From NCBI RefSeq assembly GCF_934190775.1, contig NZ_CAKPTG010000002.1, positions 62,001-126,000 of the forward strand: a DNA stretch of 64,000 nucleotides, read 5' to 3'. Position 1 is the first letter of the stretch. Each line of letters starts with the position of its first letter. Origin of the DNA: an uncultured Phascolarctobacterium sp. GTDB taxonomy: Bacteria > Bacillota > Negativicutes > Acidaminococcales > Acidaminococcaceae. Of the stretch, positions 23,691 through 32,775 are shown piece after piece. Below the pieces are notes generated by a model that was given only the letters and a program-made list of their open reading frames with translations, had not been told where the DNA came from and made no database searches. Both the position numbers and the translations under genes were made by a program.

Positions 23691-25415
23691 ATGCAACGTT
23701 TTAATCTGACCAGACAGTTTTTTAGAGATGTCTGGTACCTTACTAAAAGCTATTGGCAATCAGAAGAAAAGAAAAAGGCTTTCTTTTTATTAGGGTGCAT
23801 TATAGTTTTGACACTTGGCGTAGTTTATATGCTGGTATTGCTTAACCAATGGAATAACAGCTTTTATAGTGCTTTGCAAAACTACGACGCGCAAAAGATT
23901 TTTGATGAGTTGATTCACTTTTCCTGGTTAGCTGCTATCTATATCTTATTAGCAGTGTACTCCTACTATTTACAGCAGACGTTGATTTTGCATTGGCGTC
24001 GTTGGCTGACAACACGCTTTATTGACATCTGGCTGCAAAACAAAACCTATTATAATCTGCAGATGTTCGGTAAGGATACGGATAACCCTGACCAACGTAT
24101 CAGTGAGGATGTGCGTCAGTTTGTCGAAATGACCTTAAGCTTTGGTATAGGTATTCTCAAGGCTTTTTGCACCTTTGCGTCATTTGTTGTCATCCTCTAC
24201 AATCTTTCTGGCAGTCTTACGTTTACCGTTATGGGTAAGACATGGACGATTAATGGTTATATGCTATGGGCATCACTGCTTTATTCGGTGATTGGTACCT
24301 ATATTACACATCTGGTAGGCCGTAAGCTGGTAAAAATAAACTTTATCCAACAAAAGTATGAAGCAGACTTTCGTTTCAGCATGATCCGCCTGCGTGAAAG
24401 TGCTGAAAGTGTCGCTTTCTACCGTGGTGAGGCGCAGGAAGGCAGTGTCTTTAAGCAACGCTTTAAAATGCTTCTTGATAACTTCTGGAAGCTTGTTAAT
24501 AAGCAAAAGCAGCTTGTTTTCTTAAACTCCGGTTATTCGCAGATCGCAATTATTTTTCCCTTTGTTGTAGCAATGAATCGTTATCTTACGAAAGAAGTAA
24601 CACTCGGCGGATTGATGCAGGTTGCCAGTGCCTTTGGCCGTGTGCAGGATTCGCTTTCGTATTTTGTTGATATGTACAGCAGCATTGCCCAATGGCAGGC
24701 TGTTGTCATGCGTTTAACTTATTTTGGCCATCATATGCATGATGTTTCCCAGCAGGCAGAACGCTTCCATGTGGAACGTTTTGCTGCAGCTGATGCTGTT
24801 AAGGTAAGCAATATGCAGATTAATCTTCCCGATGGCCAACCGCTTTTGCAGAACATCAGCTTTACTCTGCAACCTGGGCATAATGTTTTGATTAAGGGTG
24901 TCAGCGGCAGCGGTAAAAGTACCTTGCTGCGTGCTATTTCTGGAATTTGGCCTTTTGTCGACGGCAAAATATTTTTACCTGAGCGCGACAAGCTGATGTT
25001 TATTCCGCAGAAGCCTTATTTACCGTTAGGCACACTGCGTGCTGCGCTTAATTACCCGGGCAATAAACCTGTTGATGATGCAGAGCTTATCTATCTTATG
25101 GATTTATGTCAGATTGGCTATCTTAAGGACAAGCTGGATTTGGAGGCTGATTGGAGCCATGTGCTTTCTGTCGGTGAACAGCAGCGTCTGGCTTTTGTGC
25201 GTGCGCACATTCAGCAGCCGCAATGGCTTTTCCTCGATGAAGCAACCTCTGCGTTAGACGAAGACACTGAGGCGACCATGTACAGCCTGCTGCAGGAGCG
25301 TCTGCCGCAGACTACTGTTGTCAGCGTTGGTCATCGCAGTACGCTTAATAAATATCATGAGCATGTTTTGCGCTTGAATAAAGTTACTCGTCAAGTTACG
25401 CTTGAAAAATTATAA
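23691..25415 (+). CDS. ABC transporter, YddA/BacA-type membrane-ATPase fusion
   Basis: 574 residues. An N-terminal six-helix domain of the SbmA/BacA-like type (residues 1-330) is fused to an ATPase: Walker A GVSGSGKST near 404, signature LSVGEQQR (Val replacing Gly, common in this family), Walker B WLFLDEATSALDE. Relatives include E. coli YddA and mycobacterial Rv1819c, the latter a cobalamin and hydrophilic-solute importer. B12 uptake is a possible role given the neighbouring B12-dependent mutase, but substrate cannot be read from the sequence. A weak TATAAT at 23629-23634 may drive it. Followed after 12 bases by the flavodiiron gene. Confidence 0.85.
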   Translation: MQRFNLTRQFFRDVWYLTKSYWQSEEKKKAFFLLGCIIVLTLGVVYMLVLLNQWNNSFYSALQNYDAQKIFDELIHFSWLAAIYILLAVYSYYLQQTLILHWRRWLTTRFIDIWLQNKTYYNLQMFGKDTDNPDQRISEDVRQFVEMTLSFGIGILKAFCTFASFVVILYNLSGSLTFTVMGKTWTINGYMLWASLLYSVIGTYITHLVGRKLVKINFIQQKYEADFRFSMIRLRESAESVAFYRGEAQEGSVFKQRFKMLLDNFWKLVNKQKQLVFLNSGYSQIAIIFPFVVAMNRYLTKEVTLGGLMQVASAFGRVQDSLSYFVDMYSSIAQWQAVVMRLTYFGHHMHDVSQQAERFHVERFAAADAVKVSNMQINLPDGQPLLQNISFTLQPGHNVLIKGVSGSGKSTLLRAISGIWPFVDGKIFLPERDKLMFIPQKPYLPLGTLRAALNYPGNKPVDDAELIYLMDLCQIGYLKDKLDLEADWSHVLSVGEQQRLAFVRAHIQQPQWLFLDEATSALDEDTEATMYSLLQERLPQTTVVSVGHRSTLNKYHEHVLRLNKVTRQVTLEKL

Positions 25416-25427
25416 GGGGGTTTTCTT

Positions 25428-26609
25428 ATGCTGCCATTACAAATTGCTGAAAACATTTATGACGTTGGTGTCCAGGATTGGGCTGTGCGTGATTTTCACG
25501 GCTACAAAACCGAGCGGGGTGCAACCTATAACTCTTATCTGATTATGGATGAAAAAATTACCTTGATTGATACGGTTAAAGCACCCTTTACCGAAGAGCT
25601 TCTTAACAACATCAGCCAGGTAACACCGCTGGAGTCTATCGAAAATATTATTATTAACCATGTTGAGCCTGACCATTCCGGTGCTATGCCTGCGTTGGCC
25701 AAGGCGTGCCCCAAAGCAAAGTTTTACATTACGATGCAGGGCAAAAACGAGGCTATTCAGCATTACGGAAACATCTTTGCTTTTGAGGTAGTTAAGGACG
25801 GCGCAACCTTAAATATCGGTAAGCGCACCTTGAAATTCGCTTCGATGGCTATGCTGCATTGGCCTGATAGCATGGCTACCTATAGTGAGTATGATAAAAT
25901 ACTTTTCTCTAATGACGCCTTTGGTCAGCATTACGCTACCAGCAAGCGTTTTGACTGTGAAGTGAATCAGGACGAACTATTCTACGAAGCAAAAAAATAC
26001 TTTGCCAACATTCTCTGGCCTTATGCTAAGCTGATTGGCAACGCATTGAAAAAGCTTGGCGGTCTGGAGATTAAAATGCTTGCGCCTTCCCATGGTGTAA
26101 TCTGGACAAAGCATATTCCTGATATTCTGCGCTGCTACAGTGAGTGGGGAGCCGGTGTACAGGATGGCAGCCTTGTTATTGCTTATGACAGCATGTGGGG
26201 CGGTACAGAAAAGCTGGCGCGGGCAATTGCGCGTGGTGCTGCCAATGCCGGTGTTGTAGTGAAGGTATTCAAAATGGGCGTTACACCTAACAGTACGGTA
26301 GCAGCAGAGCTTTTTACTGCATCCGGCTTTTTGGCAGGCTCTTCAACGCTTAATTGCAGCATGCTGCCGAATATGGGTTCGCTGCTGATTTATCTTAAGG
26401 GACTGGGCGCTAAAGGTAAAAAGGCTGCAGCCTTCGGTACCTTCGGCTGGGCTGGCGGCGCGCAGAAGGATATGGAAGAGCTTCTCACAAAAAGCTGCTT
26501 CGATGCCGTAGAACCTGGTTTTAACTGCAAGTGGACGCCGCAGCAGGCTGAGCTTGAAGCCGCAGAAAAGTATGGTTATGAATTTGCCCTAAAAATAAAA
26601 GCTGAATGA
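25428..26609 (+). CDS. flavodiiron protein (A-type, FprA-like)
   Basis: 393 residues. A metallo-beta-lactamase-like di-iron domain (1-245) carries ligands His78, Glu80, Asp82 (HVEPDH), His144 or the neighbouring Trp-Pro-Asp region, Asp163 and His222. A flavodoxin domain follows, with the FMN loop YDSMWGGTEK near 255. There is no C-terminal rubredoxin or reductase, so electrons must come from a separate partner. Such enzymes reduce O2 to water and/or NO to N2O without ROS and protect anaerobes. Twelve bases after the ABC gene. GGGGG site. Confidence 0.92.
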   Translation: MLPLQIAENIYDVGVQDWAVRDFHGYKTERGATYNSYLIMDEKITLIDTVKAPFTEELLNNISQVTPLESIENIIINHVEPDHSGAMPALAKACPKAKFYITMQGKNEAIQHYGNIFAFEVVKDGATLNIGKRTLKFASMAMLHWPDSMATYSEYDKILFSNDAFGQHYATSKRFDCEVNQDELFYEAKKYFANILWPYAKLIGNALKKLGGLEIKMLAPSHGVIWTKHIPDILRCYSEWGAGVQDGSLVIAYDSMWGGTEKLARAIARGAANAGVVVKVFKMGVTPNSTVAAELFTASGFLAGSSTLNCSMLPNMGSLLIYLKGLGAKGKKAAAFGTFGWAGGAQKDMEELLTKSCFDAVEPGFNCKWTPQQAELEAAEKYGYEFALKIKAE

Positions 26610-26710
26610 GCTGTGAATTTTGTGTAAAACGAATATATTTACTAATAAAAAAAGTACACAAATAACGATAATAGTGTATAATAGTAGTATAACAATGAAA
26701 GCGAGGTCTT

Positions 26711-27169
26711 ATGATGAATAAGAAAGCTGAAGTTTACAAAAAATTCCTTGAAGAAAACAAAATTAACTGGGGCGATGTATTCGAAGTTCCTAAGGCAGAC
26801 GAAGTTCCTGAAGAAAGCTTCATGCATCCGGTTGTTTATCGTTCTGCTATTGGCATTCAAGGTCAAAACCTGCCGACTATGCTGGTAATTGATGACAGCA
26901 TCTATGTAATGCTGCAGGTTCGCGTAGGCGCCGGTCTGGTTAAAGAAGCTAACAAGGCTGCAGTTCTGGCACATCTGAACGCTTTGAACGAAAACTACAA
27001 GGTGTTTAAATATTATGCTGATGAAGCTGGCAATATCATCATTGAAAGCTGCATTCCTTCTACCGATGAACAATTTGTTCCGCAAATGATTCATGCAGTA
27101 ATTGATGTAATTGTTGACCATCTCAACACTGAATATCCTAAGCTGATGAAAGCTGTTTGGGCTGAATAA
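26711..27169 (+). CDS. YbjN-like small protein of unknown function
   Basis: 152 residues, soluble, acidic. The fold pattern (short N-terminal helices, a beta-sheet with VVYRSAIGIQGQ...MLVIDDSIYVMLQVRVG, then helices) resembles the YbjN/type III secretion chaperone-like group, but the match is by pattern only. Start ATG 26711 or 26714 behind GCGAGG. Preceded by a TATAAT at 26677-26682 with a poor -35. Codon use is relatively biased (AAA, GAA, CTG), suggesting solid expression. Monocistronic, followed by the Mn riboswitch. Confidence 0.55.
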   Translation: MMNKKAEVYKKFLEENKINWGDVFEVPKADEVPEESFMHPVVYRSAIGIQGQNLPTMLVIDDSIYVMLQVRVGAGLVKEANKAAVLAHLNALNENYKVFKYYADEAGNIIIESCIPSTDEQFVPQMIHAVIDVIVDHLNTEYPKLMKAVWAE

Positions 27170-27194
27170 GCTGTTAAAAAAATATGGTACTTTC

Positions 27195-27338
27195 TTAGAT
27201 AAGGGGAGTAGCCGGCACTAGCCTTAGGGCTGGTGTTTACACTGCCGTCAGTACGATTCAATAGAATCCGGCTTTGTAATTAAGTGGCGAGACTTTGTTG
27301 TAAAATTTTTATTTTACAGCATTGTCTCGCCCTTTTTT
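27195..27338 (+). promoter_or_regulatory. yybP-ykoY manganese riboswitch with terminator
   Basis: The conserved 5' core AAGGGGAGTAGCC (27201-27213), the CGTCAGTACG element (27246-27255) and AAGTGGCGAGAC match the yybP-ykoY Mn2+ riboswitch. A long terminator stem GGCGAGAC...GTCTCGCC with TTTTTT spans 27286-27338. In this class Mn2+ binding prevents terminator formation, turning on efflux genes. The downstream gene is a P-type cation ATPase. Confidence 0.88.
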
Positions 27339-27424
27339 AATATATAATATAAGGTGAAGAGTGTACTTGCACGATTTACTGCAATTTTCGACAAGTAGCA
27401 GACGTAAAGTCAGAGGAGGAAAAA

Positions 27425-30049
27425 ATGAGTAAGTATGGCTTAAGCAAAGAACAGGTAGAAGAGTCTCGGCGCAAGTACGGTAATAATACCTTGACGCAGC
27501 CGCCACGAGAAACATTTTGGAGCAAGCTGCTGGATAACTTTCAGGACCCGATTATCCGTATCCTGATAGTAGCGCTCCTGGTAAATGCCTTTTTTGTTTA
27601 TCTTGGTCATGGAGATTGGATTGAAACAATAGGCATTTTCATGGCGATTATTTTGGCGACATTTGTTTCCACCTGGTCTGAATACAGCAATGAAAACGCC
27701 TTTCAAAAGCTGCAGGAGGAAGCCAGCCGCATCCGCTGCAAGGTGTGGCGTGACGGCGAGCCGCTGGAAATCGCTATTGATGATGTTGTAGTTGGTGATG
27801 CCATTATCCTGGAGGCTGGTGATAAAATTCCGGCAGATGGTATTTTGCTGGAGGGAACGCTGAAGCTGGACCAGGCAGCGCTGAACGGTGAAAGCGAGGA
27901 AGCTAAAAAAACTGTTGCACCTGCTGAGTTCCAATGGGATGACGGTAAAATTGACTTTTTGGATGAACACAAGCTGTTCCGTGGCAGCGTTGTGGTAGAA
28001 GGTACTGCGGTGATGCAGGCGGTGAAGATTGGTGATAATTCTGTTTACGGCCAGCTGACACAGGAGCTGAAGGATGATGAACGTGACAGTCCGTTGAAGC
28101 TGAAGCTGAAGGGCCTGGCGGAGCAGATAAGTAAATTTGGTTACGCCGGCGGTGTGCTGATAGCGGTAGCAGTAATGCTGCACAAAATCTATCTTGCAGG
28201 CAGTTTTGCAGCGTATTTTGCTGATATGACAACAGTAATTGCTGATTTGGTGCAGGCAGTAATTTTGGCGATAATCATCATCGTAATGGCAGTACCGGAA
28301 GGCTTGCCGCTGATGATTGCTATTGTTTCTTCACTCAATATGCGTAAAATGCTGCGAGATAATGTCCTGGTGCGTAAGCTTGTCGGCATTGAGACGGCAG
28401 GCAGTCTTAACCTGTTGTTTACTGATAAGACAGGTACGATTACCAAGGGACAGCTGGAGGTAGTGCGCTTCATAACAGGTGATCTGCAGGAAATCAATAG
28501 CTTTGACAAGCTGCCGGCGCGTCTTAAGGAGCTGACCTGCCAGCAGGTTTTAATCAATACATCTTCTACCGTGACGGACGGTAAGATTGTCGGCGGTAAT
28601 ATGACGGAAACAGCATTAAACAATTATGTCGGTGCCTATCGTTTGCCGCAGCTGCCGCAGCGCCAGCGCTTTATTCCCTTCAACAGTGCCAACAAATATT
28701 CCTGGGCACAGGTTGCTCCTGCTGATGGCGGGGCAGCATACTGCCTGATTAAGGGTGCCCCGGAAAAGCTGCTGCAGGCTACCGATTGGTATTGGTCAAA
28801 TGATGGCAGCCGTTTGCCGTTGACTGATGAGATGAAAGCAGGTCTGGATAACAGAATGATTGAGCTTGCAGGCCAGGCGATAAGAATGCTGGCTTTGTGC
28901 ACCTATGAAGGTGTGCCTGCAGATAACCTGCCTGCTAAGGGACTGACGCTTGCCGGTGTTGTAGCAATACGTGACGATGTACGACCGGAGGCTGTCGAGG
29001 CAATTAAAGCAGTACAACAGGCTGGCGTACAGGTTGTAATGATTACCGGTGACCGCAAGGAAACAGCCGTGGCTATTGCTAAGGATGCAGGCCTGCTGCA
29101 AACTGCAGAGGATGTAGTCTGGACCTCCGACGAGCTGGCACAGATGAGTGATGATGAGGTTAAGGCTAAGCTGACGCATCTGCGTGTAGTGGCACGTGCT
29201 CTGCCGATGGATAAATCGCGCTTGGTACGCCTGGCGCAAGAGCTGAATCTTGTAACCGGTATGACCGGCGATGGCGTAAATGATTCTCCGGCGCTGAAAA
29301 AGGCTGATGTAGGCTTTGCTATGGGCAGCGGTACAGAGGTAGCCAAGGAAGCAGGCGACATCGTTATCATGGACGATAATTTCCTGAGCATCAAGCAGGC
29401 TATTTTATACGGAAGAACGATTTACAATTCCATCTGCAAATTTATTGTCTTCCAGCTGACGATTAATTTCTCAGCTGTGGCCATTAACTTTATCGCTCCC
29501 TTTATCAATATTGATGAACCTTTGACGATTACGCAGATTCTGTGGATTAATCTGGTAATGGATACCCTAGCTGCGCTCGCTTTTGGCGGCGAGCCGGCGC
29601 TGGCGCAGTATCTGCGCGAGGCGCCGAAGCGCCGCAGTGCGCCGATTGTCAGCAAAAAAATGCTGACGAGCGTTATTATCAGTGGCCTGTATATGACCAT
29701 TGTGGGCATTGCCTTCTACAAGAGTGCGTGGGTTGACCACCTCTTCCGCGATGCTGATAACCATATTTACACCTATACCGGCTTCTTCTGTACCTACATT
29801 TTCATGGCTGTAGCCAATGGCTTTAATGTGCGTACTGATGGCTTCAACCTTTTACGGAATATCAGTCTGAACAAGGGCTTTTTGCAGGTAATGGCGCTGA
29901 TAGTTGCTATTCAGGTACTGCTGACCTTTATTGGTGGGCGCGTACTGCGTACAACTCCGCTCAATGCGCATGAATGGGGCGTTGTTGTCCTGTTTGGTGC
30001 TTCAATAATCGTTGTTGATTTACTGCGTAAGCTCGTAAGTAAGAACTAA
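27425..30049 (+). CDS. P-type cation-transporting ATPase (Ca2+/Mn2+ type, P2)
   Basis: 874 residues, PMCA/SERCA-like. Phosphorylated Asp334 in LFTDKTGT, actuator motif LNGES near 160, nucleotide-binding KGAPE, hinge MTGDGVNDSPALK, and ten predicted membrane segments. The helix-4 ion site reads VPEGLP. Family membership suggests Ca2+, but control by a Mn riboswitch makes Mn2+ export the likelier role. GGAGG site 6 bases before ATG. Monocistronic. The Mn assignment is an inference from regulation. Confidence 0.9.
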   Translation: MSKYGLSKEQVEESRRKYGNNTLTQPPRETFWSKLLDNFQDPIIRILIVALLVNAFFVYLGHGDWIETIGIFMAIILATFVSTWSEYSNENAFQKLQEEASRIRCKVWRDGEPLEIAIDDVVVGDAIILEAGDKIPADGILLEGTLKLDQAALNGESEEAKKTVAPAEFQWDDGKIDFLDEHKLFRGSVVVEGTAVMQAVKIGDNSVYGQLTQELKDDERDSPLKLKLKGLAEQISKFGYAGGVLIAVAVMLHKIYLAGSFAAYFADMTTVIADLVQAVILAIIIIVMAVPEGLPLMIAIVSSLNMRKMLRDNVLVRKLVGIETAGSLNLLFTDKTGTITKGQLEVVRFITGDLQEINSFDKLPARLKELTCQQVLINTSSTVTDGKIVGGNMTETALNNYVGAYRLPQLPQRQRFIPFNSANKYSWAQVAPADGGAAYCLIKGAPEKLLQATDWYWSNDGSRLPLTDEMKAGLDNRMIELAGQAIRMLALCTYEGVPADNLPAKGLTLAGVVAIRDDVRPEAVEAIKAVQQAGVQVVMITGDRKETAVAIAKDAGLLQTAEDVVWTSDELAQMSDDEVKAKLTHLRVVARALPMDKSRLVRLAQELNLVTGMTGDGVNDSPALKKADVGFAMGSGTEVAKEAGDIVIMDDNFLSIKQAILYGRTIYNSICKFIVFQLTINFSAVAINFIAPFINIDEPLTITQILWINLVMDTLAALAFGGEPALAQYLREAPKRRSAPIVSKKMLTSVIISGLYMTIVGIAFYKSAWVDHLFRDADNHIYTYTGFFCTYIFMAVANGFNVRTDGFNLLRNISLNKGFLQVMALIVAIQVLLTFIGGRVLRTTPLNAHEWGVVVLFGASIIVVDLLRKLVSKN

Positions 30050-30062
30050 AGTTACGCACAAC

Positions 30063-30128
30063 TGTTGATAAGTCTGTGGATAATCTGTGAGTAAAGCAGA
30101 GAATCTGTGGATAATTTTTCGTGGATAG
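30063..30128 (+). repeat. DnaA-box cluster
   Basis: Five direct copies: TGTTGATAA (30063), TGTGGATAA (30075), TGTGAGTAA (30086), TGTGGATAA (30106) and CGTGGATAG (30120). Two are perfect reverse complements of the TTATCCACA DnaA box, three are one- or two-mismatch variants. Spacings of 12, 11, 20 and 14 bases keep several on the same helix face. No dnaA, dnaN or AT-rich unwinding element is nearby, so it is not evidently the origin. Confidence 0.65.
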
Positions 30129-30194
30129 AAGCACACTAATTGCTGTTACATTGTTTACAATATTTCTGCTAGAAAAATAATTTCAAAAAGAATG

Positions 30195-30223
30195 TTGACA
30201 ATTAAAAGCAGAGTAAGTATAAT
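30195..30223 (+). promoter_or_regulatory. consensus promoter of the leuA T-box transcript
   Basis: TTGACA (30195-30200), 17 bases, TATAAT (30218-30223): perfect sigma-70/sigma-A consensus. Confidence 0.88.
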
Positions 30224-30234
30224 AGCATTCAACG

Positions 30235-30530
30235 AATTAAATATCGTCCCTAAAAAAACGGTGAAGGGAAGAAGATATGACCGGATGGGCTAAGAGAGTC
30301 GCTGGCTGGTGTAAAGCGATGCCAATGGTTATATGTATACTGATCCCGGAGTTGCCTTTCTGATATGTAGGAAAGGACGTGTGGTCACGTTACAGGCAAA
30401 GGCCTTGTTGGAGGCTGAGAGGACAGCGCTGTTGAAGTGCTGTTGAAATAGGGTGGTACAGCGTGGAATTGTTCCCCGCCCCTAATTGTGTTATCAATAA
30501 CACAGGTTAGGGACGGGGATTTTTGTTTAT
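30235..30530 (+). promoter_or_regulatory. T-box leader upstream of leuA (probably Ile-specific, Leu possible)
   Basis: Stem I signatures (GAAGGGAAGA, AGAGAGTCGCTGG) and the T-box AGGGTGGTACAGCG at 30450-30463 are clear. The terminator is a long stem CCCCGCCCCTAA...TTAGGGACGGGG (30474-30525) followed by TTTTT. The specifier region reads CTGATCCCGGAG. ATC (30343-30345, isoleucine) is the most likely codon by position, but I cannot exclude another register. Read-through on uncharged tRNA would induce the 2-isopropylmalate synthase gene. Confidence 0.85.
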
Positions 30531-30562
30531 AATCGCTAAGAAAAGCTAGGGGGAAATTAATC

Positions 30563-32242
30563 ATGCAGCAGGAGAAAAAATATATTCCGTTTGAACAAAT
30601 AAAAATTACCGGCCGTCAATGGCCTGATAAAACGATTACCAAAGCACCTGTATGGTGCAGTGTTGATTTGCGCGACGGCAACCAGGCATTGGTAACACCG
30701 ATGGGTATTCCTGAAAAAATCCGCTTTTTCCACACCTTGGTAGATTGCGGCTTTAAGGAAATCGAGGTTGGCTTTCCCTCCGCATCGGAAACAGAATACG
30801 AAATTCTGCGTACCCTGATTGAAGGCGGACATATTCCCGATGACGTAACCGTACAGGTTCTGGTGCAGGCGCGTGAAGAGCTGATTCGCAAAACCTTTGA
30901 GGCAGTACGCGGTGCTAAAAATGTTATCATCCATTTTTACAACTCTACTTCCACACTGCAGCGCAAAATTGTTTTTAGCAAGGATATGGACGGTATTACC
31001 GATATCGCTGTGCAGGGCGCGCGCCTTATCCGTCAGCTGACGGAAGAAGAAGTTGCTCGCAGCGGCATGAACATTCGCTATGAATATTCTCCGGAAAGCT
31101 TCTCCGGTACGGAAATTGATTTCTCTGTGGCAATTTGCGAAGCAGTGATGCAGGAAATGGGTTCGACAAAAGAAAACCCAATTATCCTCAACCTGCCCTC
31201 TACTGTTGAAATGTGTACGCCGAATACCTATGCCGACCAGATTGAATACTTCTGCCGTCATATTAAAAACCGCGAGGCAGCAATCGTCAGCGTGCATCCG
31301 CACAATGACCGTGGTACTGGCGTTGCCTGCGCTGAACTGGCACTTTTGGCTGGTGCGGACCGTATCGAGGGCACCTTGTTCGGCAATGGCGAGCGTACAG
31401 GTAACCTTGATATCGTAACTGTAGCTCTCAACATGTTTACGCAAAATGTTGATCCCGAGCTGGATTTCTCACATATCCTGGATATCAAAAAGGTTTATGA
31501 GGAATGCACAAAAATGCATGTGCCTGAGCGTCAGCCGTATGCCGGCGAGCTGGCCTTCACCGCCTTCAGTGGTTCACATCAGGATGCTATCCGCAAGGGC
31601 TATGAGTACATGAAAAACAGCGGTACCGAATATTGGGAGGTACCGTACCTGCCGATTAATCCGGCAGATATTCATCGTGAATACGAGCCTGTTATCCGCA
31701 TCAACAGCCAGTCCGGCAAGGGCGGCGCTGCCTTCGTGCTGCAGCATACCGTTGGCTTCAATTTGCCAAAGGAAATGCATCCGGAATTCGGCAATATCGT
31801 GAAGGCTGCGGCTGATGAATACGGCGATGAGCTTTCCAGCGAGCAGATTGTGCAGCTCTTCCGCAAGGAATACATAGATTTTGCCGGCAAGTACCAGCTG
31901 CTGCGTCATCGCTTTACCGAGCTTAACGAAGCTGATGGCAGCATCCACAGCCGTTTTGAAGGTGAAATTTCGGTTGCAGGCGAAAATAAAAGCGTAGTCG
32001 GAGTAGGTAACGGTCCTATCGATGCCTTCTTCCAGGCACTCAACGGTGTCGGAATTGATGGCTACGAATTCGTCAACTACCATGAGCATGCAATCTCCAA
32101 GGGCTCTGATGCAAAGGGCATTTGCTACATCGAGCTGAAGCAGAAAAATAATGGACACATCTTCGGCGTAGGCATTCACTCTAACATCAACGTGGCAGCG
32201 CTGCGCGGTATCATCTGCGCTATCAATCGCGCGGAAAAGTGA
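30563..32242 (+). CDS. leuA: 2-isopropylmalate synthase, long LeuA type
   Basis: 559 residues of the actinobacterial-type LeuA (LeuA type 2). The HMGL-like barrel has the start motif SVDLRDGNQAL near 33, metal ligands in HPHNDRGTG (around 233), and a C-terminal regulatory domain (430-559) that normally binds leucine. It condenses acetyl-CoA with 2-oxoisovalerate for leucine synthesis. Citramalate synthases are related, but length and motifs favour LeuA. Monocistronic behind the T-box. No leuCDB genes follow. GGGGGAAA ribosome site. Confidence 0.9.
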   Translation: MQQEKKYIPFEQIKITGRQWPDKTITKAPVWCSVDLRDGNQALVTPMGIPEKIRFFHTLVDCGFKEIEVGFPSASETEYEILRTLIEGGHIPDDVTVQVLVQAREELIRKTFEAVRGAKNVIIHFYNSTSTLQRKIVFSKDMDGITDIAVQGARLIRQLTEEEVARSGMNIRYEYSPESFSGTEIDFSVAICEAVMQEMGSTKENPIILNLPSTVEMCTPNTYADQIEYFCRHIKNREAAIVSVHPHNDRGTGVACAELALLAGADRIEGTLFGNGERTGNLDIVTVALNMFTQNVDPELDFSHILDIKKVYEECTKMHVPERQPYAGELAFTAFSGSHQDAIRKGYEYMKNSGTEYWEVPYLPINPADIHREYEPVIRINSQSGKGGAAFVLQHTVGFNLPKEMHPEFGNIVKAAADEYGDELSSEQIVQLFRKEYIDFAGKYQLLRHRFTELNEADGSIHSRFEGEISVAGENKSVVGVGNGPIDAFFQALNGVGIDGYEFVNYHEHAISKGSDAKGICYIELKQKNNGHIFGVGIHSNINVAALRGIICAINRAEK

Positions 32243-32640
32243 ATAGTGGTCAGTGAGTAGTTGTTAGTGAATAGTGGTTAGAAAATATTTGCTAGTACGG
32301 GGTAAAGAAAAAATATATTAGAAAATAGCCCCTGTATATATTATTTTGCTAAAGGTCGGCGCCAGAAAAATAGATAAGCCGGCTTTGATAACCTCCAAAA
32401 TAAGGGAAAGATTTTTTGGAAAAACAAGGGAAAGAACTAAAAATAAGGGAAAGAAGCAAGCGCCGTCGGCCGTAGGGCAGGCGGCGATTTGCGCTTTACA
32501 GAACAATATTTCCCTAAATAAAATTGTGGAGCAGGCTTTGCAGCGTTTTTGGCTAACGGAAAATTAAATATATGAAAAACAGGCATAGCTGTATGATACC
32601 TGGCCAAGTATATTACGCCATACTAAGAATATAGTTGTCT
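32243..32640 (+). other. gene-poor region with short direct repeats
   Basis: Just after leuA are imperfect repeats GTGAATAGTGGT/TTAGTGAATAGTGG. AAGGGAAAGA occurs three times at 32402, 32426 and 32445. A 73-codon frame at 32346-32567 has no ribosome site, but its C-terminus (AAICALQNNISLNKIVEQAL) resembles the ribbon-helix-helix tail of HicB-type antitoxins and may be a gene remnant. No intact gene is supported. Confidence 0.4.
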
Positions 32641-32683
32641 GTTTGTTGACATATAATTACAATATAATAATGCTTTAAACATT

Positions 32684-32718
32684 AAGGACTTCGTTTTAAA
32701 ATTACGGAGTCCTTTTTG
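32684..32718 (+). terminator. terminator downstream of an orphan TTGACA
   Basis: AAGGACTTCGT pairs with ACGGAGTCCTT and is followed by TTTTT. It stands about 440 bases after leuA and only 35 bases after a TTGACA (32645-32650), so it may end a very short transcript or late leuA read-through. Confidence 0.6.
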
Positions 32719-32724
32719 ATTTAT

Positions 32725-32775
32725 CAGGTGCTGTAAGCACCTGCAAGCCAAAAGTACTTGATGTACTTTTGCTTG
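32725..32775 (+). other. two tandem perfect hairpins before the B12 operon promoter
   Basis: CAGGTGCT-GT-AAGCACCTG (32725-32743) is followed by CAAG(C)CAAAAGTAC-TTGAT-GTACTTTTGCTTG (32744-32775). The second inverted repeat overlaps the -35 box of the downstream promoter, so it could be an operator or a barrier to incoming transcription. Confidence 0.5.

Noticed and set aside
30063..30128. The DnaA-box cluster as the chromosomal origin
   Set aside because: No dnaA, dnaN or clear AT-rich unwinding region adjoins it. Clusters of this kind also occur away from oriC.
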